DNA of 64,000 nt from Helochares maculicollis (GCA_033557835.1 JAWQRO010000011.1:1-64000); one strand, 5' to 3'. Shown: positions 24,401 to 36,722, numbered from the stretch's first letter. The notes: generated by a model not told the origin, from the letters alone. A program made the numbers and translations.

Positions 24401-27400
24401 CAATCAGTTGCTTGTTTTCTGCAAGTAATTGGGTATAAACATTCATTGAGAAATATGAATATCTACTAGAAAAGCGGGTATTGTTTGAAGGTTGTATCAC
24501 CAACTGTGGTCTTTTTTACTTTTAAGGAAGTTAAGTTTTCTAAAAACCACTTGGGAATTTTCACTGGTTGACAAAACGTCGATTAATTGTCAGTGCAAGA
24601 AATTGCACAGAATGTAGCATTATGATGTCATTTACAATTAGAACCAAAATGCAGACCACTGTCTTTGGAGATGTAAACCCCCAATAGAAACACAAGCTTT
24701 AGACAAAGTTTGTTTTTTTAGGAGTTAGTCTTTGCTGGTATAGTGAGAGACCCTGACAAATGTTTCACGGTGGAAATACCTGATAGAACAACTAATACTT
24801 TGCTGCCAGTTAGTGAATGGTACGGTCATCTTATGGATAAAATATGAAGATACAATAGGATATTCCAATAATTTGTTATTGTACAAGAATTGAGTTTTAG
24901 TTTTATACACGTACAATATATGAATACAGAGGAGCAACTTAATCTGCATAATATTATGCAAGTATGCAAGCCTGAATTACAAATATTCAACAGTTTATTT
25001 TTCAATGAATGTAGAATTTTGTATTGAAATGCAACTTTGTTCATTTTATTAATACTGCACTTACAGAATGTTCTTTACTTTTGACTTTATGGGTAGTTGC
25101 ATTTTTTTTTGTTTAGTTTCATCTTATAAGACTTAAAATACTAGGTTGTTTAATAGATTTCAGGTTGATAAGAAAGGGCATTGCTACTAACCTATTTTTT
25201 TTTTGTTATGTTGGTACACTCTTCATATGAAGGCATATTAAGTTTCATTTCAATCTATCAATTCATTCTTTGATAACAAGCCATTTAGTATAGACATGTC
25301 ACAGTATTTTTACAATGCAATGATTGAATTTTTATTTTTAAAAGGTTTAAAACAAAGGAAATTTATAAACAAACATTCAAAGTGTGTAAGGACTCTTCGC
25401 CTTCAATTAGTAGGAAAGATGGGTTGCTGAATTTAAAGCCTTAAAGACGATCCACATCAAGGACTTGCGAAATAATCAACAACACCAGAAATTGTACAAG
25501 AAATGCAGGATATCGTATTAGAAAATTGTTCAGTAATTGAAAGAGATTTAGCCCTAGGCATCCCCATTGGACAGCGTAAGCAATATTATGACAGAACTAT
25601 TGGGTTTTAGAAAGCTGTGTGCACAATGGGTGCCACATTCGCTAATAATGGAACAATACATTCGATTGTAACTTTCTCAGCGACATTTAAAACGTTTTCG
25701 AAAGAATAATGTGGATTTTGTTCATCTATTCACCACTATGGATGAGACTTGGGTCTATTATCATGGTTCTGATTCCAAACAAGGCGCTAAAATGTGGTGC
25801 AAACAGGTTCTTCACCTCCAAAATGAGTTTGTGTCCAGAAATCAGCCAAGAATGTCTTGGCATCAGTTTTTTTGGAATGCGAAAGTTTTGTTTGTGGATT
25901 AATTGAAAACTCATAAAACAATAAATTCTGAATATTATTGTAGTCTTTTAGACCAGCTAAACAGACAAATTATTTTTCACCAAGACAAGGCACCATGTTA
26001 CAAAAGCATTTTAAATGGCTAAAATCCATCAATTAAAGTTAGAATATTTGGTAGGTCCACCATATTCACGAGCGACTTCCATCTGTTTCCAGACCCAAAA
26101 AAATTCATGCATGGAAAGTTTTTCATCGAATGATGAAGTCATAACAGATGCATATTTTGCAGCCCTTCCAGATTCTCACTTCAGGGATGGAATTCATAAA
26201 TTGAAATATCGTTGGAACAAGTGTATTGATGTTCAGAGAGGCTATACTAAATTATAAAGTGTATGTCAAACCATAAAATTATGTTTTTCTAATCAAACTG
26301 CAAAACTTATTGGACAACCTAGTATTTTAATTTCATCTTAAAAGAGTTAAATATATAGCTCCAGGGGCATCATTATATGTGAGGGTTTGGTAACATAAAA
26401 AAATATGAACCAGTCAAAAGTACATAAACACTAAATTGTCAATGAAACAAAAGTTCTAATTACTACCTCCTATCAAAATGAATTTTTACAGAGAGATAAG
26501 TTTAAACATCCAGACATTTATTTGAGACTATTTCTAATTTGCATTAGGCAACAGTATGTACTATGACAAAGTGCAGAAAAAGATCCTAATAGTCAACTAA
26601 CTGTGACTATTTATTATTAATGGCAGCATTTTGAAAGGAATCAAATAAATTGTTACTAATGCAAAAAAGGGCAGAAAATAGTTCCCCATCCAAGTGAAAA
26701 CAACTCTCCAAGAGACTCTCCAGGCTGTGAGTATGGCTGCATAACATATTTTAGTACTGATGACTATAATGTATGTAGACAAATTTGCAAATGATGTAAT
26801 TTTTCTATTTCGTACAATGTTTCAATCGAGTCCTGAAAGTTGGGCCAGCAGGGTACTCCAAAGAATATTGTTTCATCAAAAATGTCATATAAGTATTCAA
26901 CAGTATGAGTTCTTCATCGTTTCTGTTTCATTTATAAACATTATACCTGTCATATACCAGAGTCACAGCTTTCACTGTGGTAAATAGTATCCATATCTTA
27001 TAGTATGACCTAATGTAGTTTGTTTTGTAATCTTTACTCTTCTTTACAGTTTTTTATGTGCATTCTCGAGGCCTTAATTTATAATTAAACCCTGATATTT
27101 GTCTTGTATATTATGCATCAACAAGTATAATATTTTCTGTATAGCTTCATACAAATAAAGATAGATCCAGTTTTTGATCAATTGCCTATGTTTAAAAAAT
27201 ATCAAGTTCAATGTAGATGTGGAAGCGCTGTGTGAGGACCTGCAGTCAATAACAACAAGTTTTCTTACCAGCTCCTAAACTATACTGTATGTGATAATTG
27301 CAAATTACAAAACTTACAGCAGATAAAACAAAAATCAATGTTTCTATATTTGATCACATGAAACCATATTTGTATTAGCGTTTGCTTTATATTTATGATT

Positions 27401-30018
27401 GGTGCAACCATAAACATACAAATTATAAAATGCAATAGTATTAGTATGAAAATTTAAATTTGAAAACAGAGAACTTACAAATATACACTTCTTTTATATT
27501 ACAAGATGTTTTGGGTATTGATCATTGACATTAACATTAGTCGTTTGTTTTGAAATTCTTCCTAGCAAGGCTTGCCATGATAAAAATGCAATGTGACTCT
27601 TGTAATGTAGTTTTGTGTTCCTTTAAAATCATGTTTAACGAATTTTGGATTCTTTACACTCTCAGCTTAATTAAATAATGTTGATTGCCTTCATTTGAAT
27701 TTTTTTAAATTTATATCCCAGCTTATCTGATTCAGAACACTACACTATGGATATATTTTATGAGCAATGACGATTTCATGAAAGAGCAAAATACTTTAAC
27801 AAATCGATTTTAAAATAGTACTGGTAGTACGAAATAAGAGCAAAGAACATTAAAACTTCAAAAATTGCTGTAGGGATATGCCCTATGTCTGTATATGCAA
27901 TTGCAATTTTTTTAAATTAATTTTTTAGTTTGACCAGAGCATGTACTATTGAACTTTTTCTTAGGAACTGTTAGAAGGATGGTTGATATAAAAGCAAGAA
28001 GCTAACTTCCTCCCCTAAGATTTTTGTAGGAAACGTCCTATATTAGTTATTGCAAAAAGACGATGACAAACTACTTTCATGCTGCACAAAAACAAAAAAA
28101 TACCGTTCATGTACTAGATTGGCCACAGAAATGGCAAATCTCTTAAAGAATGTTTAGGCACTCATGGTGTTTAAGCTTCGATACAAGAACATCTGAGCTC
28201 TTATACAATCATCTCATCAAATTCAAATTCTATGGAGGATTCTCACAATTATCCGAAAAAGTAGGAAGTATGCTTTGCATAAGCCGAATTCAAACAATTA
28301 TTAACACTGAATGCAAGTGCTCCAGTTGTCCATAATAAAGCATTGCAGCCTACATCATGTATAATATATATTTATCCCATATCATTCTCAAGTTTTGCCA
28401 TACATGCTCTTGTCAAACAAACTGTACATAATAAAAGTTACCTTTTGCTGTACTAATTTCAATGACTCCTCGAAATGGTTTCGTACAGCTTGTTTCTGCC
28501 TTTCTTTTTCATGTTTTTCCCGCTCTCGTTCCCTATCCAATTTTTCCCTCTCTTGCCTTTCGCGTTCTAGCCGCTCTCGTTCCTTCTCTCTCACTTTCTG
28601 CTTCTCTAGCTCTCGGGCCTCCTGAGTTTGCCTCTCTCTGAAATAGAATGCACTATTAAAATTCGAATATAACATTTCTATATGTCTTTTAACGTACCTC
28701 ATGAGCCTTTCATGGCGGTCACAATCTTGGGCATAAGCTCTTTCCCGATCCAATAACTCTTCAGCTGCCGGATGTGCAGGTTGCGGTAGAAGTTGGGGGG
28801 GATGAAGACGATATTGTTGTTTCCATAACATTTCTGGTAGATATGGAGAGTAATTGGGATTAGGAGGAGGTAAATGTGGATGATGGGGTAACGGATGAGG
28901 ATGAGGACTCATGAGGGAAGGTGGAGGAGCCACGGGCGGATATAAAGATGGATGGCTGGCGGCAGAAGTGGGAGGTGGGCCCGAGGCGGCCGGTGTAGAA
29001 GGGTGCGACATGAGCAGCGACTGATGCTGAACACTATGGATGTGGCGTACGTGCGGCTCGGACTCCAACAACAAGCTGGGGTCTCGCCACACGCGCACCG
29101 GTTCAGTTGCGTTAGTAGATGGCGTACTAAATGTTTGGTTTGTTGGTATAAACAAAGGAGATCTGTTTGTGGATTGACTCTGCGTTGTGTGTGCAGGTGG
29201 TTCGTCAGATGAGCTTAGGGCACTAGAACGTGAACCTGACCGTTCATCGCCGCTACCTGACCGTAGGGAACTTACTCCTGAGTCCGAACGGTCATCTGGA
29301 AAACGGAGCAACGAAGAATTTGCAGATTCAGCAAGTTCCATCCTGCTGAACGGGGAAGATGAGGACAGAGGTCCGTCATCGTCACCTCGACTTGTGCACT
29401 CTTGCTCTTCGGACTTACTATTTGTCCGTTGGGCCACAATAACACAATCGTCTTCTTCACTCACTACTTCACCCTCTGGTGCAACTAGCGGTTCAGGCAC
29501 TGGCACAGTATCACGCTCACTTTCATCTTCTGCACTTGCTAACTCCACAGGCACTAACTGAACACTACTGCTACTACTCCCTTCATCTACCAAAGAAACA
29601 TTTTCACATTCTGTCCTTGCTGCCGGCTCTTCTTGCTCTGCAGCAGCTGTAGGTGCTGATGGTCCTTCGTTAACTGGTGGAGTAGCAGTTGCTTCTTGCT
29701 CTTCCTTTTCTTGAGTTTCAGTCACTTCTTGAGTTGCACTCTCTTCTACAATTCGCCTGCAGACCGCCGAAAGTGCTGAGGAATTGGCTACGCTCTGCAG
29801 GCAATCTTCAACTCGAACTTGTACGTCACGAAGTTTTGTGTTATTAGCTTCTTCGAGAACTTTCTTCTTATTTGCGCCTCTATTTAACAAATTTTTCTTT
29901 TTTCCTTGCTTGTTTTCTAAATCTTCTTTAACGTTGCAGTAGTTAGAAGTTTTTAATTTACTTGGAACTGATTCGTTTTCACTTGCTTTCCTTCGCCTTG
30001 TACTTTTAGCAATGGAAC
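17250..30018 (-). CDS. Kdm3: Kdm3: JmjC-domain histone H3K9 demethylase (KDM3/JMJD1/JHDM2 family), 5' end missing
   Basis: The product is a nuclear Fe(II)- and 2-oxoglutarate-dependent dioxygenase of the KDM3 family, which removes mono- and dimethyl groups from histone H3 Lys9 and so favours transcription. Seven exons (28698-30018, 28442-28637, 20651-23584, 20442-20592, 19559-19689, 18528-19367, 17250-18407) join without frame conflict into 2,243 residues. In order: a low-complexity Ser/Pro/Glu-rich region with a charged helix; a His/Pro/Ser-rich stretch; a Lys-rich basic segment (likely nuclear localisation); the KDM3 zinc-finger region (KCRECR at about 1,425, then [20 protein letters not shown] at about 1,550-1,570); an LRELL co-regulator motif at about 1,733; and a C-terminal JmjC domain. 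Predicted Fe(II) ligands are His and Asp of HLD (17946-17954) and the distal His of PHQV (17559-17561). The first visible exon starts at the second base of a codon, so the conserved N-terminus is encoded further right. Confidence 0.93.
18528..19367 (-). CDS. Kdm3: Kdm3 exon: linker with LXXLL motif, start of the JmjC region
   Basis: This 840-nt exon is phase 0 at both ends. It begins [10 protein letters not shown] after a TTTTTAG acceptor and ends NYKIFQ before GTAAATA. It includes the KDM3 blocks '[14 protein letters not shown]' and '[12 protein letters not shown]'. [10 protein letters not shown] contains LRELL, matching the conserved LXXLL motif through which mammalian KDM3A contacts nuclear receptors; whether it works here is inference. 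Confidence 0.93.
19559..19689 (-). CDS. Kdm3: Kdm3 exon: Cys-rich zinc finger
   Basis: This 131-nt exon lies between a TTTTGCAG acceptor and a GTAAG donor. It reads [20 protein letters not shown] and continues with [20 protein letters not shown] plus CYK. The Cys spacing is that of the KDM3 zinc finger, which is required for demethylase activity in the family. Too short to be found as a long ORF; its phases fit both neighbours. Confidence 0.93.
20442..20592 (-). CDS. Kdm3: Kdm3 exon between the two Cys-rich segments
   Basis: This 151-nt exon starts in phase 0 with [20 protein letters not shown] and ends HNEHMSEG before GTAAAT, leaving one base for the next exon. '[20 protein letters not shown]' corresponds to a conserved KDM3 helix. 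Confidence 0.92.
20651..23584 (-). CDS. Kdm3: Kdm3 large exon: low-complexity region, basic NLS-like segment, first CxxC
   Basis: This 2,934-nt exon (978 codons, phase 0 at both ends) starts [16 protein letters not shown] after a TTTTCAG acceptor. Most of it is disordered His/Pro/Ser/Thr-rich sequence. It contains PLDLG (a weak match to the CtBP-binding PxDLS motif), a strongly basic block ([18 protein letters not shown]), and at the end [20 protein letters not shown] plus RECR, the start of the KDM3 zinc-finger region. Long open frames on the opposite strand are composition artefacts. Confidence 0.93.
23585..28441 (-). other. Large Kdm3 intron (4.9 kb) carrying a mariner element
   Basis: The intron is bounded by a GTAACT donor (minus strand, from 28441) and the TTTTCAG acceptor ending at 23585. 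Apart from the mariner at 25.1-26.3 kb, I see only AT-rich DNA and no further exon, although a short alternative exon cannot be excluded. Confidence 0.75.
25139..26324 (+). mobile_element. Mariner transposon, near full length, decayed
   Basis: The ends are matching terminal inverted repeats: 'ctaggttgtttaatagattt' at 25,141 and, at 26,303-26,322, a right end whose reverse complement is 'ctaggttgtccaataagttt' (16 of 20 bases equal). TA dinucleotides flank both ends (25139-25140 and 26323-26324), as expected for mariner. The body reads as a D34D-type transposase on the + strand. It has an N-terminal '[15 protein letters not shown]' helix-turn-helix start, '[16 protein letters not shown]', the first catalytic Asp in [11 protein letters not shown] (25741-25743), the second in FHQDKAPCY (25984-25986), and the third in a shifted frame in [12 protein letters not shown]. 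Frameshifts and stops make it inactive. It lies antisense within a Kdm3 intron. Confidence 0.88.
28442..28637 (-). CDS. Kdm3: Kdm3 exon: charged helical repeat region
   Basis: This 196-nt exon encodes an almost uninterrupted Arg/Glu/Lys helix ([20 protein letters not shown] and onward), ending [10 protein letters not shown] before the GTAACT donor. It probably forms a single charged alpha helix or coiled coil. Confidence 0.85.
28638..28697 (-). other. 60-nt Kdm3 intron lacking an in-frame stop
   Basis: On the minus strand GTACGT starts at 28697 and TTTCAG ends at 28638. The length is a multiple of three and no stop occurs in frame, so retention would simply insert 20 residues rich in aromatic and hydrophobic side chains into the otherwise charged helix. 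Removal gives the smooth junction HERLM-RERQTQ, which I prefer. Confidence 0.75.
28698..30018 (-). CDS. Kdm3: Kdm3 first visible exon: disordered acidic/Ser/Pro region
   Basis: After a TTTTGTCTTGCAG acceptor (AG at 30020-30019), the exon completes a Gly codon and continues [15 protein letters not shown], which resembles the basic RRRKS segment after the KDM3 N-terminal domain. It then has acidic, Ser-rich sequence including [10 protein letters not shown] (SUMO-interaction-like) and [20 protein letters not shown], then His/Pro-rich sequence. The Met at 30,055 upstream lies in the polypyrimidine/intron sequence and is not a believable start. Confidence 0.87.
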
Positions 30019-33000
30019 CTGCAAGACAAAATCGCAATATTAATATCTGGTACATTATTCCAACTAATTACGATATTTTGTGATATAACTTTAATATGTT
30101 CATTAAATATTGGATTTGGTGTATTTGCTGCCTTTAGTTTCTAATACTTAATCTCGTTTAAGTTTAGAAAGTTGCAACTTGCTTTCACTATTACTTGGTG
30201 TAAAAAAGAGGCATTGCAGTTCTTATAGTATTATTTGCAAACCATTAACGATGCTTGTATTGGTAATTTTAGATCTTGTAGGCTTTTGTTATTCGAACAG
30301 AAAAGAGTTTAGCGTAAAACAATATACAACATGATATTAGGGGGCGAATTATGAAATTTATCAAGGAAAATGTAATCTGAAAAAAGCCATAACGGATTCA
30401 TTTCTAATACAATGCAGCAAGTTAAACTTAACCGATCCTCTCGTGACTCATATAAATAGGATGGATCTTCAGAATCGTGACTTGTTCCTTCCCTAGGTAG
30501 TCTGCAACCAAACAAGTCACGTTCTGTTGCATCACAATGAACGTGCAAGTTCCTCCTTACAATGAAGAAGACAATTTGGTTGTACCACGCCCTGGACGCA
30601 GACTTTGTAACGCAGTTCAATCTGCGGCCATTATCGACATGTCAAGAGAGAAGTATGGGAGGAGAGTAGATTGATTGCAATGATCCTACAAATTCCAATA
30701 TGGTTTAGCAATTTGGAACGTATCGTTGCTGATATAAATTCCAAAATGTAAAAAATTCCATCAAGCTTCAGCGGCATTTTCAAAAATAAAAAATTTAGAA
30801 CGGTTTCAATTGCAGCTTAATTCCAATTGAATTTTAGGCACACGGTTGGGTGAATCAAAAGTTCAATAAAATATATGAAACGACGGGGGATAAAACGTTA
30901 AATGAACAAAGTTGGCGGGAGTAAGCGACACAGATATAGAGCATCATTTACTCGACTTGCCAAAAGAATATGAATACGTAGCGCTTGTCGAGCGATCTTG
31001 CCTGCTGCTTTGTTGAACTCATGAAGACGCCCGTCAATGTAATTAGTGCAAATAATTGGAAAGAGAGGAAATGATAAATTTCGCGGTTTATTTAATTTCT
31101 CGTTCGTTGTTTAATTTATCGATTCTGTAAAACGGATATTAAAATATCCCATTGAATTTTAATGGCGGCCAATGAATTTAATTAATGCTGTTTATGTAAC
31201 TGTTTTGAATTAACATAATTTCGTGTTTCATGAATTATGCGGCGATCTGTATAATTTAATTGCAAAGTTTTATTTAACTAAACGAAATATAAAAATCAAA
31301 TTTGCATAACAGTTAAACGTGTAGATTCTCGTTTAATATGCGGCTTTGTTTTCGATAGGTGCATTTCGATTGTATTGATCGAACGAAATTTATGGGGGCG
31401 TTAAATGGCTAATTAACTAAAGGAAATTGCCATGTTATGTAGATGATCAACTTTATTCGCCGAGCCAACCGTTTTTAGCTGCGTGAGCTAAAAGTGCAAC
31501 CGTGAACTTTTAGACAAAACTAGAGAAAGCGCTGATGTAACGTTTTAAGGCTGGTAATTTTTATTATGCGATAGACATCCGCTGCGACTCTGCTAAGTAA
31601 GCAAAAGGTTGCAATTTTGGATTACATCTACTTTCAGCTAGTCAGCAATGCTCTGCAGCAAGGATAATAGGAAAATATCTTTCTTGCTCGGGAAATTGAA
31701 TTTCCGATTCATAATTTTAATTTTATTACGGGCTTGTATGAATGGATCTCTTCGGGGAATCTCGACCCGCTCGCCATTTTAGTATATTAAAATAGTCATT
31801 TTGTCGACGGGAAACGAAGGTTTACGTTTAATAAATGATGTGCATATTTTCTACATGAGATGTGAAGATATTTCCTGCCATTTGCTGTCTGATCTAGACT
31901 GGAATGACGAGAAAGACTCGGACTGAAGTGGCCTGAATTATGCATGAGGGAGTTTGACCGGTTCTTCACCTACCTACCTACCTCGTCTGCTGTAACATGA
32001 ATACGGTTTTTTCTCCTGGTTAATTATACACCGACAATTTACTGTTCGGCGATCCGCTGATGTTGCGACAAAAACCAATATCAAAGCGTGTAATTAATGC
32101 AATAAAATTGATTCAGGAGAACAATTGATTCAACCCGACCGGTTTACGTAATGTAATTGTAAACAGTACGCAAGAGCGATCAATACGAAACCTACCAGTC
32201 AGGCATTAGTTGGAATTGACTACTTTTTAGCCGATCGTGAAGGAAAATTGTTCAAATCGTTAAAAATATTGAAAACAATCGCGTTTATCGGAAGACGTTG
32301 GCGTATGTGCATGTATATTTATTTATTCTGCGAGGAGGATATGGTATTAGATAGCAAACTGTTACGCTGTGGCACATACCAAGCATGATTAATATATGCA
32401 ATGCTGACTTCCCATCCCACAGTTGTTTACAATTACATATGCCAGCAATCTTGTCCGCTTACAGCGGAAATGAGTTCTGCGGACTTGTGATCACGAACAT
32501 TCTTCTCATAGCTCAAGGTCGAAAGTTTTATATTTTAACTGCTTTTCTCAGTAACACTTCGCACTTGTCCTCATCATTATTAGCCATAATTATGCTTAAA
32601 TTTATGCACTCATTAAAATTCATCACTGTTAAAGAAATATTTTCCTTTGTAATTGTTATGTTTATTAGTGGCATTAGCAGAGTTCCGCATGCATGGCAGC
32701 TTCGTCACTTTCTATTGCCGATTTAAAGTGAATGTATGCGCATTAATGGATAAGAACAATAAATATTATCGTTAACCAGATGTGGTACAGCAGACACTAT
32801 TTTTAAATTCTATGTTGCGCAATACGTTATGCAAAATCACGACTACATTGCCCGTGGTAAACTAACAGATGACTTTTCTTTCTGGGGCATATGGCGTTGC
32901 GAATTTAAAAAATCGCTTTACATATTTTGTAGACATTTGACACTTTTTAATTTCATTTGGAAAAATATTACGTAAATAACAATACAATTTCCTAAAATCG

Positions 33001-36000
33001 TAGGAATTTACATACATGATATAAATGTAAGCACGATGCAAATATACATTTTATTATGGAGTTTCGTAAATTTGTTATACGAGCAATTCAATCTTTTTGG
33101 GAAATATAATATTTTTTCCCTCTATATACAGGATTACTTAAGGTTAAGTAAGGGCAGTTTTTTAACTGAAAAGCAATAATTTTACCAACTGCCGGTATTC
33201 ATCATGCGTATCACGAATAAAAGCAGCAAAACAGTACTACAAAATTAAAACAACGGAACATTGGTTACGTACGTATCGACCCATTCTAAATTTACTTTGA
33301 CCTCCAGTTATAAACTTTCATTCTGCAAATAGAAACTAGTGGTTCGTGGAGGTAAAACCCCAGGAGATTAAGACCATTGCAGTCATAAATAATAAAGATG
33401 GCTCGGTATTCGTCTCAAACACTGCGGTTTCCGAAGAAAACAGCAACTGTTTGATACTATTGACGAAATTGTTTAGATACGTTTTAAATTCTTATGTTTA
33501 AAAATAAACCTCTGAATGTGGCTGCGGTACGTCGAGCGTAGAATTTTCATTATTGACAAAATGTTGAAAATTGAAGATATATTTAGAATTATTTGTTCTT
33601 TTAGGCAAGGCCAACGCTAGGGATACATGAATTTCATTATTAGGGCAACTCTATATTTAGTTCGCTCCCAGGAGCGCATTGAAGGACCTGGTTAATGGAA
33701 TAATCACGTCATTATCAATTACTCAGCCAATTACCTATTAAATGGAACGAATATTAGCTCATAATGTATTAATAAGAAAAGGCGGGGTGCGTAAGCCGTT
33801 GAATTCACGGTATACATTCAAGGAAATCATCGCAATCGCTGACAATAACATAATTCTGCTTCCGTAATTGAATTAATTTTTGGATGCTTTGTGATTTCAC
33901 ATTCGATTTGTAGAAAAACGGAATAACATTCTGGTCTAATTGCAAACTGATGAATTAACGCAATAATAATCGTGCTTGCTAAAAACAATATAGCCTATTC
34001 AATAATATTGCATGTAAAATGAATTCATGCAAATTAATGTAACCAAGCGATTTATGGAGGCATTAAAATGCGTATGTAGTTGTTTTATATTCCAACTTAA
34101 ACCTAACATTGTAATCGCAAAATGTGAATTGTTCGTTGAAAATTTTATGCTTATTCCAAGCGTGAGCATTAAAAATTTATTTTCTATTCAAACCCGTTTT
34201 ACTACAAACAAGACCAAATAACATTAACTTACAACACATTAAAAATCCAAACAAACTTTTCGTTCTCTATCATCTCGAACCGTTCATTTATTACATGGTA
34301 TTGTTAAATAATAGTTTGACTTTATGTGCTGTAAGTAGTTTCTATTAAATCATTTATGTTTACTATTAATTCTACGAAGTTTCAAATTTAATTTTCCTAA
34401 CATTGAACAACACGTAAAGGGATGGATGATATTTATATACATTCAAATAGAGGGTCTGTAGTCATAATTATATACAAACATTAGCACTTATATTATAAAG
34501 TGATGTTTTAAATTGTAAGACCATAAGCATACGCACACATAGTATATCTAAACGATTGCAGTTGCATAAAACATAAGCAATTGCGCCAGTTTTTCAAACT
34601 AACGATTGAGTTAAGTCTACTGTAACATTTGAAATCCCAACTTAAGTTGTAAAGACGGCAACGAAGAGTCGCCATTTAATGAGATATAATTTGTTTAAGT
34701 GGTTTAAGACAACTTTAATTGGCAAATTTTGTGTTGGAAAATTTGTTGCAAGTTTATGTTTTATAATAATGTTTTATTGTACAATAAAACGCTGATGAAA
34801 TTTCAAAATATTTAATTATTATATACATTACAATAAACACTGCTTTGTATTTGTTTCTTCCAGTTGTTAAATTTTTTGAACTTGACATTTTCATGCCCAT
34901 CTTTTAGGAGGGTCTATGTTCAGGAAATCTGGTTCATTGGGCCCAAGTCTTGGATTTCTAGTTCACTGGATTCATCTAAGACGGTGTCAGAAATTCATCA
35001 TTGATCAACATTGCCCAAAAAATGTTCGTAATTGTTATTATATGTAAATAGCTCTTCATTTTGGTACTAGTATGGCAGCGATTGCTTTCTGCTACCGGTA
35101 ATTTAAATGAATCACCTCCAATGAACAAAGTCACAATATCATATCAATTTGTAGTTTGTTAAAGACGATGTTTACACCAAAGCATTTTAAAAATTCCTCT
35201 ATCCAGGATGAATTCCCTATTGCCGACCACTCTTCATTTTCGCGTTCATCTGCAGTCTCATCTTCGTCTCCACTTCAATCGGTGTTTGATATAACGACAC
35301 TATTTCTGTATAAAACACTTTCATAATAAGCGTAGGTAAAAATTTTACCTCTTCAAGCCATATTTTACACACTGACGCACTAGGGTCTAAGAATGTACCC
35401 TTAGGTACCTTTCCTAGCGGCAACCTTATTCCCCACTAAATCAGGGAGCTTTTTTTTAAGAAAAACCAGTATAACGTTATTTATTCCTAGTCAAATTATA
35501 GAGAGAATCATTAACCGGAAACAAAATTGACGCAGTCGAAATCATCCCCATCCTTTAAAATAAAAGATTTTGATATCAGTTCTTTAGAATATACAACGTC
35601 TAAGCCACATTCACTTAATAATTAGACGAAATTTCGTAAAATTGAAATTTTAAACTACGATTCATATTTGAAGAAAATAAACGAATTAATATTTTTATAT
35701 CAATTCTACAACACATAATTTTACATCAAGAACATTATTGCGTATAGGATGCGAGTTCCTTGCAAGATTTCAAATCAAATAGAATTAAGATTACCGCAAT
35801 ATTCCAATAAACCGATTATTCACGCTTAAGATGAAATTACTTTTCTGATGAGGGACAATGCTATTCAAAATAAACCACGTTTCGCCAACTCAAAATCAAA
35901 TTCTAACTAAATTAACAAGCCTCGGTCTTCTAATGCTCACTTTCACCATCCACAGTATGAAACTTTTCCAAAACGACTTACTCGGACTATGAAATTCTCA

Positions 36001-36080
36001 AAAACCATTTCTACCTAACCAATTCAAACATATTTTTATGTTTGGCAACTGAAACAAATTTTTTAACCTAATCAATTTAA
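30019..36080. other. Long noncoding stretch right of the visible Kdm3 exons
   Basis: No recognisable exon is present. Frames of 60-113 codons occur (for example 30309-30620 minus and 32385-32726 plus) but match no family known to me. From about 30.9 kb CpG dinucleotides become several times more frequent than in the 8-15 kb block. A short tetranucleotide run (CTAC, about four units) lies near 31,970-31,983. This may be Kdm3 intron 1 or intergenic regulatory DNA. Confidence 0.45.
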
Positions 36081-36722
36081 ACAAAATTTTGAGGCTGATC
36101 AATTTGGACAAAACTTTCAATTAACACTTACACAAAACAAACTTATGATGTTAGATACCTTCCAGGATCAATGTCAGTGCAGACGACACCTAATTGCGAA
36201 GAATCAACACTACCAATTCCGACTACTATGTTTATGCAAGAAAATACCTCTAACCTTGTGACTTTTTCGGGTAGTATCATAAATCCCATTTTCATGAAAC
36301 ACCAGACGTATAGCACAAACTGAACTAACTGCAATTTGACTTCATAATCAATATTGATTTTTTATCATTCAGGAAGTTTTACACGTTTTGAAACGAGTGA
36401 TAACGGAATGGTACCATTTCAAGACAAATTGGAAAATGTGGTTTCAGAGCCCAATCTCAGTCAAATAATTTTTGCCAAGCGGAGAATCTTTTTTAAATTC
36501 CCATAAGTTCATAAGGACTCCATATATCGAGGTATGTCAAGTAGCCAAGGCGTTTTAGCCGCTTTACTACAAAATGTATGGTTGGCTCTAAGCTCGTCTG
36601 TAATCTCACGTATTGTATTGTGATTATCTGTATCGATTGTTGCTTTGATAGTCAACTGTAATGGATCTACCAGCGCGCTCCTTATCCTAAAGTCACAATA
36701 CACCTGAACGAAATTTGCAAAA
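36080..36722 (-). pseudogene. Decayed mariner-like transposase
   Basis: On the minus strand 36,509-36,703 reads 'ALVDPLQLTIKATID' and 'TIREITDELRANHTF', matching the mariner helix-turn-helix region ('...VDxxxLKALIExDPxxTxREIAEELxVSHxTV...'). Further downstream 'VQFVLYVWCFMKMGFMILPE' at about 36,240-36,330 recalls the 'KVMVxVWWDxxGxxHYELLP' block between the catalytic aspartates. Stops and frameshifts throughout; no termini found. Confidence 0.55.

Noticed and set aside
30020..30055. Met at 30055 (minus) as the Kdm3 start
   Set aside because: It lies in the pyrimidine-rich sequence before a good AG acceptor, and the KDM3 N-terminal domain would be missing.
34880..35460. Minus-strand acidic frames ('SGDEDETADERENEEWSAI' and neighbours) considered as a transposase N-terminus
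   Set aside because: They are suggestive of an acidic transposase start but no catalytic block or family motif follows.
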